64,000 nt of DNA from Roridomyces roridus (Eukaryota; Basidiomycota; Agaricomycetes; Agaricales; Mycenaceae): contig JARKIF010000001.1 of assembly GCA_029378245.1 (NCBI GenBank), forward strand, positions 3,906,001 to 3,970,000. The letters are read 5' to 3'. Below the pieces are notes generated by a model. The model saw only the letters and a list, made by a program, of their open reading frames with translations, was not told where the DNA came from and ran no database searches. The position numbers and the translations under genes were made by a program. This document shows, piece by piece, positions 11,101 to 21,564 of this stretch (position 1 is its first letter; the number at the start of each line of letters is the position of its first letter).

Positions 11101-12560
11101 GCATATGTCCCTTTCCCCTAGCCCATTGAGCAGCTTTATACAATGGGACTTCAGACTCCATTCAGAATATATACTCATTCCTTGGGGCACCAAAGATCGG
11201 GTTATCCAGTGCCACTATCAATACCTACACCTAGATCTACCTTTTATCTCATTCACTTATATTACTCTCCCAAGGGTCACATCCAGGCCGATATCTCAGA
11301 TCTAGTATCCTATGTGGTACCAGAGCATGTTTCGACCACAGATCACACAATTGCAAGACAGAATGGAAATGATATCAAGGATGCAAAAATAAACACACCA
11401 TTTGCACTTTTACAGCAGGTTCCTACACCGGATATGAGGATAGGTATTGTCAGACCATGTGAAAGGCTTATAGCAACAATAGTTGTCTGCAAGACAAGGC
11501 AAGGTTTCAAGAGGCAAGCACAATGGGAGTGCAAAAGCAGAAAATTGCCTATCTGGGCCAAAGGCGTAGTGGCCCAATTAGGAAGACCATCAGAAATGCC
11601 AAAGATTCTGAGATCCTGAGCTGATGGCGGCACCCCAAGGTCAGAAAAGACCACAATTGAGTGTGTAGGGAGTTGTGAGACCCAGTGGGCATCACAAGTA
11701 TACCACTTAGACATAAAAGACTCGTGTTTGAAAAAGTATTTTGCATTTTGCGGGCCAACCAGTCAGTTTGATATCAAACACTATTGACAACTCCTGTAGC
11801 CCTTGAGCGGCTCTACAACTTTGATTTTTCTGATGGCCGGATCATTCTTGATGCATGCCGCCGTTCTAAATCACTCAGGGATTCATATCACGTTTTGGCA
11901 CGGCCATCAATCATTTCTACCAATCCCGAGAAGGCCAAAGTCTGCCAAACAGTAAATTATTCAGTTTCAACAGTATATAGGTTTACCATCGAATTCTGAT
12001 GTGCTGCCGCGGTGTGCCGATCAAACTGAAGGGCTGCCGGAGAGCTGCCCCTACCAAATTTTAGTGGTCCGACAAGTCTCGACGAACTTTGCATTGGCAC
12101 GCTGGAGTGTTCACGGCTTGTTTTGCATTAACACTACAGCATGGGCTGCTGGAGGATACGATTATGTGAGGGTGCACCGGCAGATCGTCGAGTTGTTTGA
12201 GGAGGATCCAGAGGAGCCTTGGGTGGTGGAGACTCTCGAGTGGCTTACCCAGTGCGTGTTGGCGCTCGATCCCTTCCTTCTCTGACCCAATTTTCCAGAC
12301 GAGTCTTTCCTGCGGACTCGATCAACGGCGGTGACGAAGAGGAGGAGGAAGACGACGACATAAGTGCTACGAACATCATCCTCGCCCAACGCCGCGCTCG
12401 CAAAGCTGCCCGCGAGGCTGCACAGCGTGATGACGAGGAGCAGGAAGACTCGACGACACCTGCAAATCCCTCCGGGTCTTCGACCGCTGGTTCTTCTGGA
12501 GCGAGCGCCTCCGTGAGTTCTCAACTCTGCAAGGTATCGACGCTGATGCGGACTCAGTAA
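8166..12560 (+). CDS. DUF6698-like protein, split by an intronic transposon
   Basis: Exons fit 8166-8353, 8400-8552, 8605-8743, 8792-9033, 9085-9220, 9261-9392 and about 9444-9516. After a 2.6-kb insertion come about 12140-12259 and about 12306-12560. The N-terminus is Ser/Pro-rich and acidic with a basic KRARRG patch. The core carries DYPSIFYAPGTVFDPADVD.GLF.STFIVR, RRIWTGPNTAL, RAHGQFTVTGRMVAYACIQ and, beyond the insertion, YDYVRVHRQIVELFEEDPEE and PWVVETLEWL. This succession is what I recall for the agaricomycete DUF6698 family, whose function is unknown. The C-terminus is acidic then Ala/Arg- and Ser-rich. The exon junction across the insertion does not phase cleanly, so the gene may be impaired. 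It lies immediately downstream of the KDZ transposase on the same strand and could have been its passenger. Confidence 0.7.
9527..12111. mobile_element. 2.6-kb DNA transposon with 77-bp TIRs, non-autonomous
   Basis: The ends 9527-9603 and 12034-12111 are inverted repeats. The first 28 nt are identical (AACACTCCAGCGTGCCAATG onward) and the whole arm is roughly 88 percent matched. No target duplication is obvious just outside (GTCGAT on the left, CACGGC on the right). The interior is AT-richer than the flanking exons and holds no recognisable transposase; the open frames at 10220-10558 and 11143-11619 match nothing I know. CACT-type termini hint at a CACTA-like element, but this is weak. It lies within what would be a roughly 38-nt intron of the DUF6698-like gene. 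Confidence 0.75.
10079..10181 (+). other. Pol III promoter-like segment (A box, B box, T-run)
   Basis: Inside the 2.6-kb transposon, TGGCCTAGTGTAGTGG (10080-10095) resembles a tRNA A box, and GAGTTCAAATCCCGG (10149-10163) a B box. A run of six T (10176-10181) follows, as in Pol III terminators. The predicted T arm and acceptor stem do not pair well, so I do not call a working tRNA gene. A degenerate tRNA or a SINE head is possible. Confidence 0.3.
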
Positions 12561-13185
12561 CCCTACCGGTCCTTACTCGTGGTACGCCGTCTTAGTTGTC
12601 ATGCACACGGAGCTGACTCTCCTTCCAGATTTGATTCTCATCGTTCCCTGCATTCGGTATGATACTACGCATTTTTTTCTGGCCGGATGATTGATCCATC
12701 TTCAGGCTCATGGTCGTATCCGTCGTTCTTTTTGTATGTGAACCCTCGTGCACTGGGTGCGGCTCTGACATTTCTTCGCAGTTCCTCTCTGCTCGTTGGG
12801 AATCATTATTCAAGACCGCAACTCGTTCCTGTATCCCAACGTTATTCATTTCCCCACTCATACGTCCTTATATTCTTTCGAAGCGCGCTAATGTTGCTTC
12901 AGTCTCACTCTTTCCTTTGCAACTCGAAACAACGCGTGCGTGTCTCATCGTTTCCTAGCGCTTGTACTCATTCAATTCCACAGACTCTGTATCATTGAAA
13001 CTTGCACTTGTTCGTCCTCCTCAGTCTGCTCCGAACTCATGCTGATAATATTCCAGTCCTGTCTCACTCATTGTCCTCGCAAGTGAGTGTTTCCTGGTTC
13101 CCGAACGTTTCGTGTCCTCACTCCATGTTTTTAGAATCATTGTATTCGTCCTGTAGCCCGGATTCGCATGTCTCGTGTGTAGACC
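12561..13185. other. Downstream flank of the DUF6698-like gene
   Basis: No supported gene. The sequence has several CAG/GT-like sites and T-rich tracts and probably represents 3' untranslated region or decayed exons, ending at the AATAAA at 13186. Confidence 0.35.
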
Positions 13186-13191
13186 AATAAA
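13186..13191 (+). terminator. Candidate polyadenylation signal
   Basis: AATAAA in a T-rich context (AATAAATTTTATTTG), about 0.6 kb after the DUF6698-like reading frame. It could end that transcript, but no gene immediately upstream proves it. Confidence 0.3.
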
Positions 13192-13263
13192 TTTTATTTG
13201 ACTTTGAATTTTATGTGTGGTTGAATTGGGAAAGCAGGAGCGGGGCAGTAATGGTGGGCGGCG

Positions 13264-13434
13264 GGAGGCCTCCTACGGCCTCAGGAGCCCTCAAAAGCCC
13301 ATACAAGGGCCAGAAGCCTGCTGGGGGCTTGGGACAACTTTTGAGAGGGACTTGTGAGACTGTACAAGCCTTTTGAGGGCTCCTACCGCCTTTTGGGCCT
13401 CCTACACCCCTCCCATAGCCCTTGTATGGGTTTG
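13264..13434. repeat. GC-rich inverted repeats
   Basis: AGGAGCCCTCAAAAG (13283-13297) is perfectly complementary to CTTTTGAGGGCTCCT (13370-13384). CCCATACAAGGG near 13298 pairs with CCCTTGTATGGG near 13420. GGCCTCCTAC occurs twice in direct orientation and GGAGGCCTCC is a palindrome. The segment could fold into a long hairpin and may be a decayed MITE. Confidence 0.5.
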
Positions 13435-13451
13435 GCATTTTTGGTGATGTG

Positions 13452-13880
13452 GTTACGAGAACTTACTTGCTAAGTTCTCATTCTTTTAGAATTGCAGTGG
13501 GCCAAAATTTGGGTGAGGTTTCACAAAATGGGACTTTTGATTAAGCCGGCTGTGCACTTTCCTTTTTGCGGCCACAATCACTGATTTTGACAGCTCCCAT
13601 CAGGTCATTTTTCTTTTCTCTCTGGAGTTCCCAGTTTTAACTCCATTGACTTGAAACTTTGTGGGTAGACTCCTGGTAATTGAACTTGGATTTGGTTTCC
13701 CAGGATGCCAGTGCCATTCTCAAGATTGATGGTGATATTAGGGATTTACCCACCTTTTGTGATCACCTTCCACTGTACTCCCCAAGGGTTCTGAGTCTCT
13801 GTTGTGTAGGTAGTAAGGAAGGGCAGAGTGTTGTACCACCTCAAACAGCTCTCAGAAAAATTAGAAAAATCACCTGCACT
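13452..13880 (+). repeat. Dispersed repeat, copy 2
   Basis: Second copy of the repeat at 895-1330, in the same orientation. It keeps the 9-bp stem hairpin at 13457-13479 and the motifs CAGCTCCCATCA, TCTCTGGAG and GAGTCTCTG. Identity is moderate, so the copies are old. No coding capacity is recognised. Confidence 0.65.
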
Positions 13881-14187
13881 AGGAATGACATAAACTTGGA
13901 TCTAAATCTAGGTAATCAATTGTATTTGCCCGGACTTCCTGGAGTATGGAAAGCCAGAGCACCACGCTCAGTGATTGACGTCGCTTACTGCTTTAGGCAG
14001 GCGGACCCGGAAACCTCTTGCTTACTCAGTTACTTAACTGGGTTTCATCACTTGATAACCGATTCAGCCGTGTGTGGTCCGATCCAGGGCGTGGCAGACA
14101 CGGGTGATGGGGATTTGATGGGTCACCCGTACCTGCCGGCTTCTTGCATTTTAGGGTCCCCTGATAATTCGTGTCAATAGTGAGCGA

Positions 14188-14270
14188 CCTGACAATCGAC
14201 TGTCGGATCGGGCCCTGACAATTGACTATGTATTTTCGCAAGGCAGAAACACCGACCTGACAATTGACTG
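14188..14270 (+). repeat. Three copies of a CCTGACAATTGACTG motif
   Basis: Near-identical 15-mers start at 14188, 14214 and 14256 (CCTGACAATCGACTG, CCTGACAATTGACTA, CCTGACAATTGACTG). Such interspersed short repeats are typical of transposon sub-terminal regions. No element boundary was found. Confidence 0.45.
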
Positions 14271-14707
14271 ACTGCACCGGCAGCCGCCTCCGACGTGCTG
14301 TTGCCATCAGTAAATGGTCAGCCGGACCGCTCCGTCAACAATCCCGCACCAAATGCTTGCCAAATGCGATCAAGTTCAGCTTGCCCACCGCTGATGCAAC
14401 ATTGATGCATTGGCACTCAGATCACCGAGCTCCGGATCAGGCAGCTATTCAACAGCTATCGGGATTCAGAGGCCAATCCCTTCTCGAGCTTTGGAGCGGC
14501 GCTGGACAACACAAATCATATTCCGATGTTGACTCACGCTGCCCATCGAGATGACATTGAGCTGGCTGATTCCAAAACTTAGGCAGCGACGTGGTTGATG
14601 CGAAGGGAGTGTTCCAGAAGCTTCAAAAGCGGGTTGGGTAAGCGCTTAGTGGGCTCCGTGGATGATGCCGTTGAGAGATCACAAACATCGAGTCTAACTG
14701 ACTATTA

Positions 14708-14980
14708 CTGTACTATTTCGACCAAAGGTTCAGTGACGCGTGACGACCCCTTGTGAAATGAAGGATTTTGCACCCGGTGGCGGGTGACGGTCAACTTTTT
14801 TCGCTTCGGCAACTCGGGAAACAATGATTTCACATCAATTTCAGACGGAATATCTGATCCGGATGATACCATCAGTCCATATAAGGAAATTTGATGTGAT
14901 GGCCGCTCGGTGAATCTCTTATCTGGTGAATTTTGGCGGTGACGCGTGACACCCTGTAAGGATTGGTCGAAATAGTACAG
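14708..14980. mobile_element. 273-bp TA-flanked MITE (Tc1/mariner type)
   Basis: The ends are perfect 17-bp inverted repeats, CTGTACTATTTCGACCA (14708-14724) and its complement (14964-14980). They are flanked by TA at 14706-14707 and 14981-14982. Inside the repeats both arms carry a GACGCGTGAC motif. TA target duplication and the short non-coding length indicate a Tc1/mariner-type MITE. Confidence 0.8.
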
Positions 14981-14982
14981 TA

Positions 14983-15724
14983 TTGCCCGAACTGCCCGAG
15001 CACTGCCCGGGAGAGCGACGTTCTACGAGTTTCCATTCCAGGATATGAATCCATGTTTTTGTTGTAGTTTCCCATCAAATTTGACTTTCACCCCACTTCT
15101 CTCATAGATATTGGAAGCAGGCCGCGTTCATTGTTGGGACGAACAAGACAACGAGGAGGGCCGGAGGAAGGGAAGAGTCAAGAAAAAACTGTACCACCGC
15201 TGGCTACTTGAGAATAAAGCTACAAAGTAGTACATACTATCCTGGAGGCCTTCATGATCACGCTACTAGTAGTACTACTCAACGAACCCCGTGGTTGCAA
15301 GTTGAGAAGATGCTTATCAATGGGTCTCTGATGCGCCAGCACAGCACCACTGGTTGCCGATGCAGGCTGGTGTCCAGGGTCCAATTGCCTCAAATGCTAA
15401 CCGACGTCCATCAGATCAGCGTGGTGCTCTGGCTTTCCATACTGGAGCATGTACTCCTTGTCAGGCTATTTTACTGAAAGGAACCTGAATTTCATGGCCT
15501 CTAGGCACCAGTCTCATGGCTGAAAACCCGCTGGTGGCAGAAGTTTGATCATTTAGTGTTCTGTGATTTGCTTCAATTTTGATTCAATCAGCAAAGCACT
15601 TTGAAGCCCAAATAACTTCAATTGCACCCGCACCCTGCGACGCCTCGCCTAAGATCCACCAGTCCCTCTTGGTACTAATTCCTCCCCCGCAAAAGTACCA
15701 ACGAGGGCTGGTTCGAGTCTACCT
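14983..15724. other. Gene-free stretch before F-box gene A
   Basis: No gene or repeat boundary recognised. A small palindromic cluster of AGTACTACT/AGTAGTAC lies around 15226-15280. The last 150 bp would be the 3' flank of the minus-strand F-box gene. Confidence 0.4.
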
Positions 15725-18079
15725 TTACGCCTTCTTCCGTCCCCTAGCAGTCTTCAGCTGAACCCGCGGAAGCCACGCCTTCCCATCGCGGCTCGTCAGC
15801 TTGATATTTTTCTTTAACAGATACTCCGCAAACGGCACAACGTTGCTCCTCCGGATGTCTCGTCTACGACATGAGAAGACTTGAAGGGATGGAAATAAAA
15901 GAACACACTCGTTAGTGGGCCAGTCCAGCGTTTTGATCTGGATTTCTCGGAGAGCTGGGAACATTTCCTGGTTGAAGTCGTCCTCTTCCATGTTTCTATC
16001 GCCGTGGCGGTGAGTGGGAAGGGAGAATCGGATGTAAGTCTCACTTGGGCAGGTTCGAGGCGACTATCTTGGTTAGCGAATTGTGCGGATTGCTGGGATC
16101 GAACTGGGCCAAATTCCAATCCTAAGGAAAGTATAAAATCGTTCGTTGGTCCTTTCTGAGGAAGAGCGCACCCCGCTGAGTTCAATGTCAACCAGGTTGG
16201 GGCACATATCCAGGGCCGGAAAGTCGTTGATCTGGTCCATCATGAGATGCAGCAATTTTGCGCCATGAACCTCCACGAGTGAAGAAGCGGCTTTGGAGCG
16301 GTATTTAAACCGAAGACTGCGCAGAGACTCCAATCTGTCGAGCGGAGTTAGCCTCAATCGCGATGATATTCACCTATCACACACCGCATGTCCTCGAAAA
16401 CGGCCAGAATAACACTGCTATAGGAGTCGACTTCGATTTCCAGGTTGTGTAGCGACTTTAACGAATGCGAAGGCGAGGCCATTCTTCCTGCCTTGATATC
16501 CGACTCCGCAATGTCCAGAGTACGGAGCGCGGAGAAGGGCTCAAACATGGACGCCGATATAGACATATTTTCCAGAGTCATCGTGAGTTGTTGCAAAGAC
16601 AGAGCAGCAGTCTTTGTCAACAGCTCAAAGGCTTCTGACGAAACATGTTGGCGCGGGCACTGGGGCACGGGACTGAAGACCTCCAAATTACACGCCGACC
16701 GGAAGGCCGTCAGGACCGCATCCCGTATGTCTTGCCCAGGAATTGAAGTCGTAGTTGTTTGGACAGTCACCTCCGACGTGGTGAAAATGCGACGAATGAA
16801 GGATCCCAGAGTCGGTTCCTTATCTAGTCGCTCTCTGAATTTGGCAGCGTTGCGCGGTGTGAGCTTGACAGAATCGTATAGATGGGGCAGAGCGAGACGC
16901 TAATGGGCAAGATCAATCACCACCCAAGATTAACAGCCATGGCTCTGACGTACGTGGAAGTCCTTCGAGACGCACAATATCGGAACTGGGGATGGGCGAG
17001 ACGCGCTTGGCCGCCGAGAGAAAGAGGGGGACCGAGCCTCCTCCGCGTACATGGCGAAAAAGAGCACGCGCTGCCACACGGTCTCTCGAGCCTGCTCTGA
17101 CGCTGATGCCATTGGAGTAAACTGCGGGTCCAATGAGGGTGTGATGTCAGGCTCGCTCGGCACCACAGGCTCCTTGTAGCTGCTAAAAAAATGTCAAGAC
17201 GGTTGACCGAACCGAAACACGATGTCTCACTCCTGGACAGTATACTTGGCCAGCTTTCTGAGCCGCGGGTCCTGCTTGATGAGCGAAATCAAAGGACTGT
17301 TGATAATGGTGATGGGTTGCTCAAATTGCAACACCCGAAGCGACGGAATGTCGTAGAGAGTGCGTATGAATGCTGGAATGAAAGAAAACTCCGAGCAGAG
17401 GATAATTGTATGCACATGCGATGCGGCAAGTGCTTGGCTGAGTTTCGTTGCTCTCGGCCTATACGGTGCCATGTCAACGATGTCAGATGAGTAGGGGTAA
17501 TAGCATATTCTCTGAACGATTTTGAGCAAGGGTGCAAGGCACAGAAGAGAACATTACAAGATTATTCCACAAAGGGATGCACTCCCTGACTGCCTTCCTC
17601 AGGGCATCCCCGTCTTTATTTTTGCGAGGGCGAGACTCGCGAGATTCGCAGTTATCGACCAAAATGAGGCGATGGGGGTTGATTAGGGGGAGACCCTGGC
17701 AAAGCCCGTTCGTGTTGTCGGACGGCCAAATTGAGAATGAGAGGAAGAGGTCCGTGACATTCGGGGAGCACTTGAGAATTGCGTGCATCGGCGGCCCGTA
17801 CCCTCCCTCGACCCTGAGCTTCTTGATGAATCGACCAAGCTCGGGAGTATCTTTGAGAGCAAGAGCGAGAGCCGCCGCCTGTGCAGTGGAGCGGAGAACG
17901 ACGACATTGTAGAGTAAAGGGGTGGCGACACGAAGCCAATCTTTACACACGACCAGGTATGCGGAGGGCGATAGAGTGTAAGTGGAGAATGGGGAGACAG
18001 GCGAAGTATCCGAAAAGAGTTCTTCGGGCACTTTGAGACCGGGAGCGATGATTTTGGAGATGATTTCGTCGGGGAGCAT
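15725..18079 (-). CDS. F-box family protein A (basidiomycete-expanded family)
   Basis: Multi-exon gene beginning MLPDEIISKIIAPGLKVPEE, an F-box-like N-terminus. It continues with the family blocks LVVCKDWLRVATPLLYN, GRFIKKLRVEGGYG, MHAILKCSPNVTDLFLSFSI and GLCQGLPLINPHRLILVDN. Middle exons give SHVHTIILCSEFSFIPAFIR, IPSLRVLQFEQP and RLRKLAKYT, then a second segment TVWQRVLFFAM...VSKDFHRLALPHLYDSVKL. The 3' exons hold leucine-rich stretches (LEVFSPVPQCPRQH, NLVDIELSG, FPALREIQIKTLDWPTNE) and a basic tail (PRVQLKTARGRKKA). The protein would act as a substrate-binding subunit of an SCF ubiquitin ligase. The start was chosen at ATG 18079; frames extending further use non-ATG codons. It is divergent from the kinase at 18379. 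All visible exons are open, so this copy looks intact. Five relatives lie in the window. Confidence 0.8.
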
Positions 18080-18378
18080 GACGGTTCGGGACAAGATGAC
18101 TCGGCCCGAGTCGGATCACATGATGGCGACTGCCTTTGTCCTCCACCAATGACGACCATCCTGCTACGACGCGCGACTTTGAGCACTTGCCTCTGTGCTG
18201 CGTAGGAGCGGGCCATGCGCCCAGACGAATCTGGGCCCGCTCCGCGGAAGCAATCGATCAATGTCTCACTTTCTTCCGCTCCTTAAATTTTCGGGGCCAG
18301 CTCTCCTAACCCAACGCTTCTCTTTCCACAACCGCAACCTCTTGCACCCTTCAACACTCCAATATTCGACTTTTTGAC
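18080..18378. promoter_or_regulatory. Divergent promoter between F-box A and the kinase
   Basis: 299 bp separate two outward-pointing genes. The kinase-proximal part (from about 18187, ACTTGCCTCTGTGCTGC onward) is duplicated near 47275 upstream of the damaged kinase copy, including the GC-rich palindromic block around GGGCCCGCTCCGCGG. Conservation between the copies marks the kinase promoter. Confidence 0.5.
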
Positions 18379-19625
18379 ATGCCTTCTAATCCCAACCGTC
18401 TTCCTAATCTTACCGGCCACATCGTCGATGACGGCAGCCTTCAGCTCGAGAAGCTCGTAGGCGCAGGCTCATACGGCAATCTGTACCGAGCTTGCGACGC
18501 CGAGTCTACTCGCTCACGCCCCTCGTCATGGGCCTCCTCTTCCTCCGCTTCCTCCACCCCGTCCAGCTCGAGCTCGTCGTCCAGAGTGTTCGCAGTCAAG
18601 TGCCTGGCGAAACCGAACCTCGACAGCCGTGACGCCAAGCTGAACGAGCGCGAGCGTTTCCTTCACCGCAAGGTCTCCAGCCACCCTAACATAGTCACAT
18701 TCCACCGGAGCTTCGTGGATGACGAGCACGAGTACTTTGTCATGGACTTCCATAGGGCCGGCGACATGTCTCGTGCCATTGACGACTATGTCTACTACAA
18801 GGACACGCCGCTCATCAAGAGTACGTTCGCGGGCATCGTTGAGGCCGTTCTCTTTTGCCACCGTCAGGGTGTCTTTCACCGCGACATCAAGCCCGAGAAC
18901 ATTCTGGTCGACATTCTGGGTGGCAACCCCTGTTTGACCGACTTTGGACTGGCTACAATGTCCATAGTGTCGGAAACCCTGACGGGGACCAAGGCGTATA
19001 TGCCGCCCGGTACGTTTGCAGCCATCTCTTCCCCCTCCTGACTCACATCTCTGCAGAGTCCTTCCAGTCGGCGTACCACCCGGAGGATTCCGACGCTTGG
19101 GCTCTCAGCATCGCGCTGATCAACCTCGTCACCAGGCAGTGGCCCTGGACGTCCAGCAACCCCTGCCGCACCGGGTCCTTCAAGCAGTACCTTGCTAGTC
19201 CGGAGAACTATCTCCGTGAATCCCTCCCCATCTCGCCCCCTTTGGTAGACCTCCTCACGCGCTCGCTGCGCCTCAACTCCAGTGAGCGCTTGTCGATCGA
19301 GGAGTTTGCCAGCGAGGTGCAGGAGATCGACGAGCTCTTCATTAGCGATGAGGATCTCGCTCAGGCTCCCGTTCAGGTTCGCCGGGCGGCGAACTGTTCC
19401 GTCCGCGGCGTGGCATACGTCCAGGCTGTCTTCCAGGCTGTCGTCGACGTTGTCGCTGGCGTCGACTCTTCTACCAGCGGGAGCGAGGACAGCGTTCCTG
19501 ACCTCGCTCGCCCCACTCCCGACCCACTCACGCCTCTGCGTCTGCAGCCTGAGGTTGTCGAACCGAAACGCAAACCCGGCAAAGTCAAGTGCCTCGTCCG
19601 TGGTCTGCGCTTCTGGCGCAAATAG
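18379..19625 (+). CDS. Ser/Thr protein kinase (Ran1-like)
   Basis: Two exons, 18379-19009 and 19057-19625, encode 399 residues. Kinase motifs read in order: glycine loop GAGSYGNLYRA (about residue 30), a Ser-rich insert of some 25 residues, AVKCL with the ATP-binding lysine, catalytic loop HRDIKPENIL (about 170), DFGLA, and YMPPESF as the APE-like motif. All catalytic residues are present, so it should be active. The C-terminus after the kinase domain is acidic then ends in a Lys/Arg-rich segment (KRKPGKVKCLVRGLRFWRK). The single intron splits a glutamate codon cleanly. I compare it to fungal Ran1/Pat1-type kinases by overall look only. A frameshifted inverted copy lies at 45812-47074. Confidence 0.88.
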
Positions 19626-19956
19626 CGGCCTTCGTCTATCGGAAAATACTTAGCAAAAACATCATATAATTGGTGGAAAATACAATGCGCGGCTCGGAAT
19701 GTATGTAGTAGTTACTGACCAACCACAATGACATCGAAATTTCACAAGTCCTCTTGAGTCTTTGAGATGAAAGTGGGATCAGAGCGAAAGAGGAAAGTCT
19801 CGGCATCAATCCTCCTTTCTTCCGACTCTCATCATCCCTGTTCTAGACGCCCCTGTGCGCGCTGCTGGACTCCTTCTCAGCTCGCTGCATCCTTCAGGCG
19901 TACGTCCCATAACCCAGTATGGTCGGCTACATTGACTGACGATTCCCTTGAGACCG

Positions 19957-21564
19957 ATGGATGGCTTGCCAAACGAATTGCTGGATCGCATCTGCTCCTT
20001 CATGCATACAACGGAGCTCTGCACGACGATGCACATATCCTCCAGCCTTCGACGCGTCGCGTCGGCCCACTTGCTTTTCCAGCTAGGCATCTCGCAGGCC
20101 GACGTCCGAGCGGGCACCGTGACACTGGCGCTCTCCAAATCCCTTCACCTCATACTTTTCGTGGCCCACATATGCCCAATTCAGCGACTGGAGTGTTTCG
20201 CAAACTCAAAGAACATGCGAGCATTCGAGTTTCGGCGACTGGCTCCCATCCTGGGTGCGACGGCGCCCATTCCAGATATCTTGATCCACGACAAATTGGA
20301 GCATAGCCAACGGGAACATGGTCGCTCCCTCGTTCTTCATCTGCTCGCGCATCTCCCGCAAGCCGCCACGGACACCCTGTTGATTATCACGCGCTTTTCG
20401 ATCCATGTATCTCGCCACTGCTTTGGCCCACCCCCTCTGTTGGCCTTCCCCGGACTCCGCCAGATCTCATTCGCCTGGCTCCTCGTCTGTTTGCTCATCG
20501 ACATTCAGATATTGATCCTGTGCGCAGTATTCAACTTGTGCTCACTCATTTGGTGGTTGTTTCGTCGATCGGTGGGGCCCAGATGGTCGGTAGAAGATCG
20601 TATATCCGCAGACGTCTCCAATTCCAATTGGTTCCACTTCAGCGGAGGGATACGTGTCCAGAGTCTGCCGACAAATTACACACTGGTCACTCCGATCTTT
20701 AGGGAGAGCGGCTTCGTCATCGAGCCTCTGCACGGCGTCCCCGATTCGGTTTACTTGACCTGTCTCGCATCCCCCGATTTCCAGTTCAAGGATATCAAAG
20801 TGCAGTTGAATAGCCATATGACCTTTGCCGACCTCGTGGCATTCGTAGCCTGCCAGGAGGAACTAGCCTGCTCAACCAACTCGATTGCCAGGTCCTTCTC
20901 GCTACTATCAGCCTCGCCTCCTCACATCTCCAGCAAGATAACACGTCTCACCGGACCCGCCTCATACAGCCCCCATCTCCTTCCACTCACTCCACACGTT
21001 GAGCGGATCTACCTTTCCTTTCCTTCACTGGCGATTCGACTGCAAGTGATTTATATGATATATATTTTCTCCATTGGGCCACGGGTCTTTGACTACGTCG
21101 CCTATTGCACGACCCTCAATGCCATCGCTCGTCTCCCGGGATCGCACCCTCTCGCCCTGTCCTTCATCTTTGACCTCACCGAGGCGAACATCCCATGGCA
21201 AATGGATGCCACCGACGCCCCTCAACCGGAGTCGCAGCTCTACCGCGTTGAGCACCTTATGCTCCGTACCACCGAGTCCGCGCGCCAGACTGACATCTAC
21301 TATGACATTCCTTCCAGGACGCCTCTGCGACACGCATATGCCGCCTTTACGATCCGCGCGCTTGCGACGTGGCTGGCTCGTGTTTCCCGAGCTTGCGGCG
21401 CGTGTCGTTCGACCAGGGCGCTGTTGAGGCCATGTATGATGTCGCAGAGCCAGCGTCTCGAGGTGGTGGAGGCGATTGCTGGGTCGTGTGGTGGGTTGAG
21501 TGGTGCGGGAGATGTCCGTTTTCAGATTCGGAGGGAGGAGAGGATGGGGAGCGCGCTTTGGTGA
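19957..21564 (+). CDS. F-box protein, frameshifted near its 3' end
   Basis: Single open frame starting MDGLPNELLDRICSFMHTTE, a canonical F-box, then SSSLRRVASAHLLFQLGI. Long leucine-rich and hydrophobic stretches follow, including AWLLVCLLIDIQILILCAVF. Comparison with the inverted paralogue (43876-45482) shows that this copy has one extra nucleotide near 21375. That puts VSRACGACRSTRALLRPC out of the ancestral frame until the frame is regained near MSQSQRLEVVEAIAG. An extra G just before the end causes early termination at MGSALW. The first 460 residues are unaffected. It should be an SCF receptor if expressed. It lies 331 bp after the kinase, same strand. Confidence 0.75.
   Translation: MDGLPNELLDRICSFMHTTELCTTMHISSSLRRVASAHLLFQLGISQADVRAGTVTLALSKSLHLILFVAHICPIQRLECFANSKNMRAFEFRRLAPILGATAPIPDILIHDKLEHSQREHGRSLVLHLLAHLPQAATDTLLIITRFSIHVSRHCFGPPPLLAFPGLRQISFAWLLVCLLIDIQILILCAVFNLCSLIWWLFRRSVGPRWSVEDRISADVSNSNWFHFSGGIRVQSLPTNYTLVTPIFRESGFVIEPLHGVPDSVYLTCLASPDFQFKDIKVQLNSHMTFADLVAFVACQEELACSTNSIARSFSLLSASPPHISSKITRLTGPASYSPHLLPLTPHVERIYLSFPSLAIRLQVIYMIYIFSIGPRVFDYVAYCTTLNAIARLPGSHPLALSFIFDLTEANIPWQMDATDAPQPESQLYRVEHLMLRTTESARQTDIYYDIPSRTPLRHAYAAFTIRALATWLARVSRACGACRSTRALLRPCMMSQSQRLEVVEAIAGSCGGLSGAGDVRFQIRREERMGSALW

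Noticed and set aside
9527..12111. Firm CACTA classification of the 2.6-kb element
   Set aside because: No 2-3 bp target duplication and no TNP2-type transposase could be seen.
3261..13200. Terminal inverted repeats of the KDZ element
   Set aside because: A CACTTCTGAGCGGCTATCAG stretch near 3270 looked promising, but no complementary partner was found downstream.
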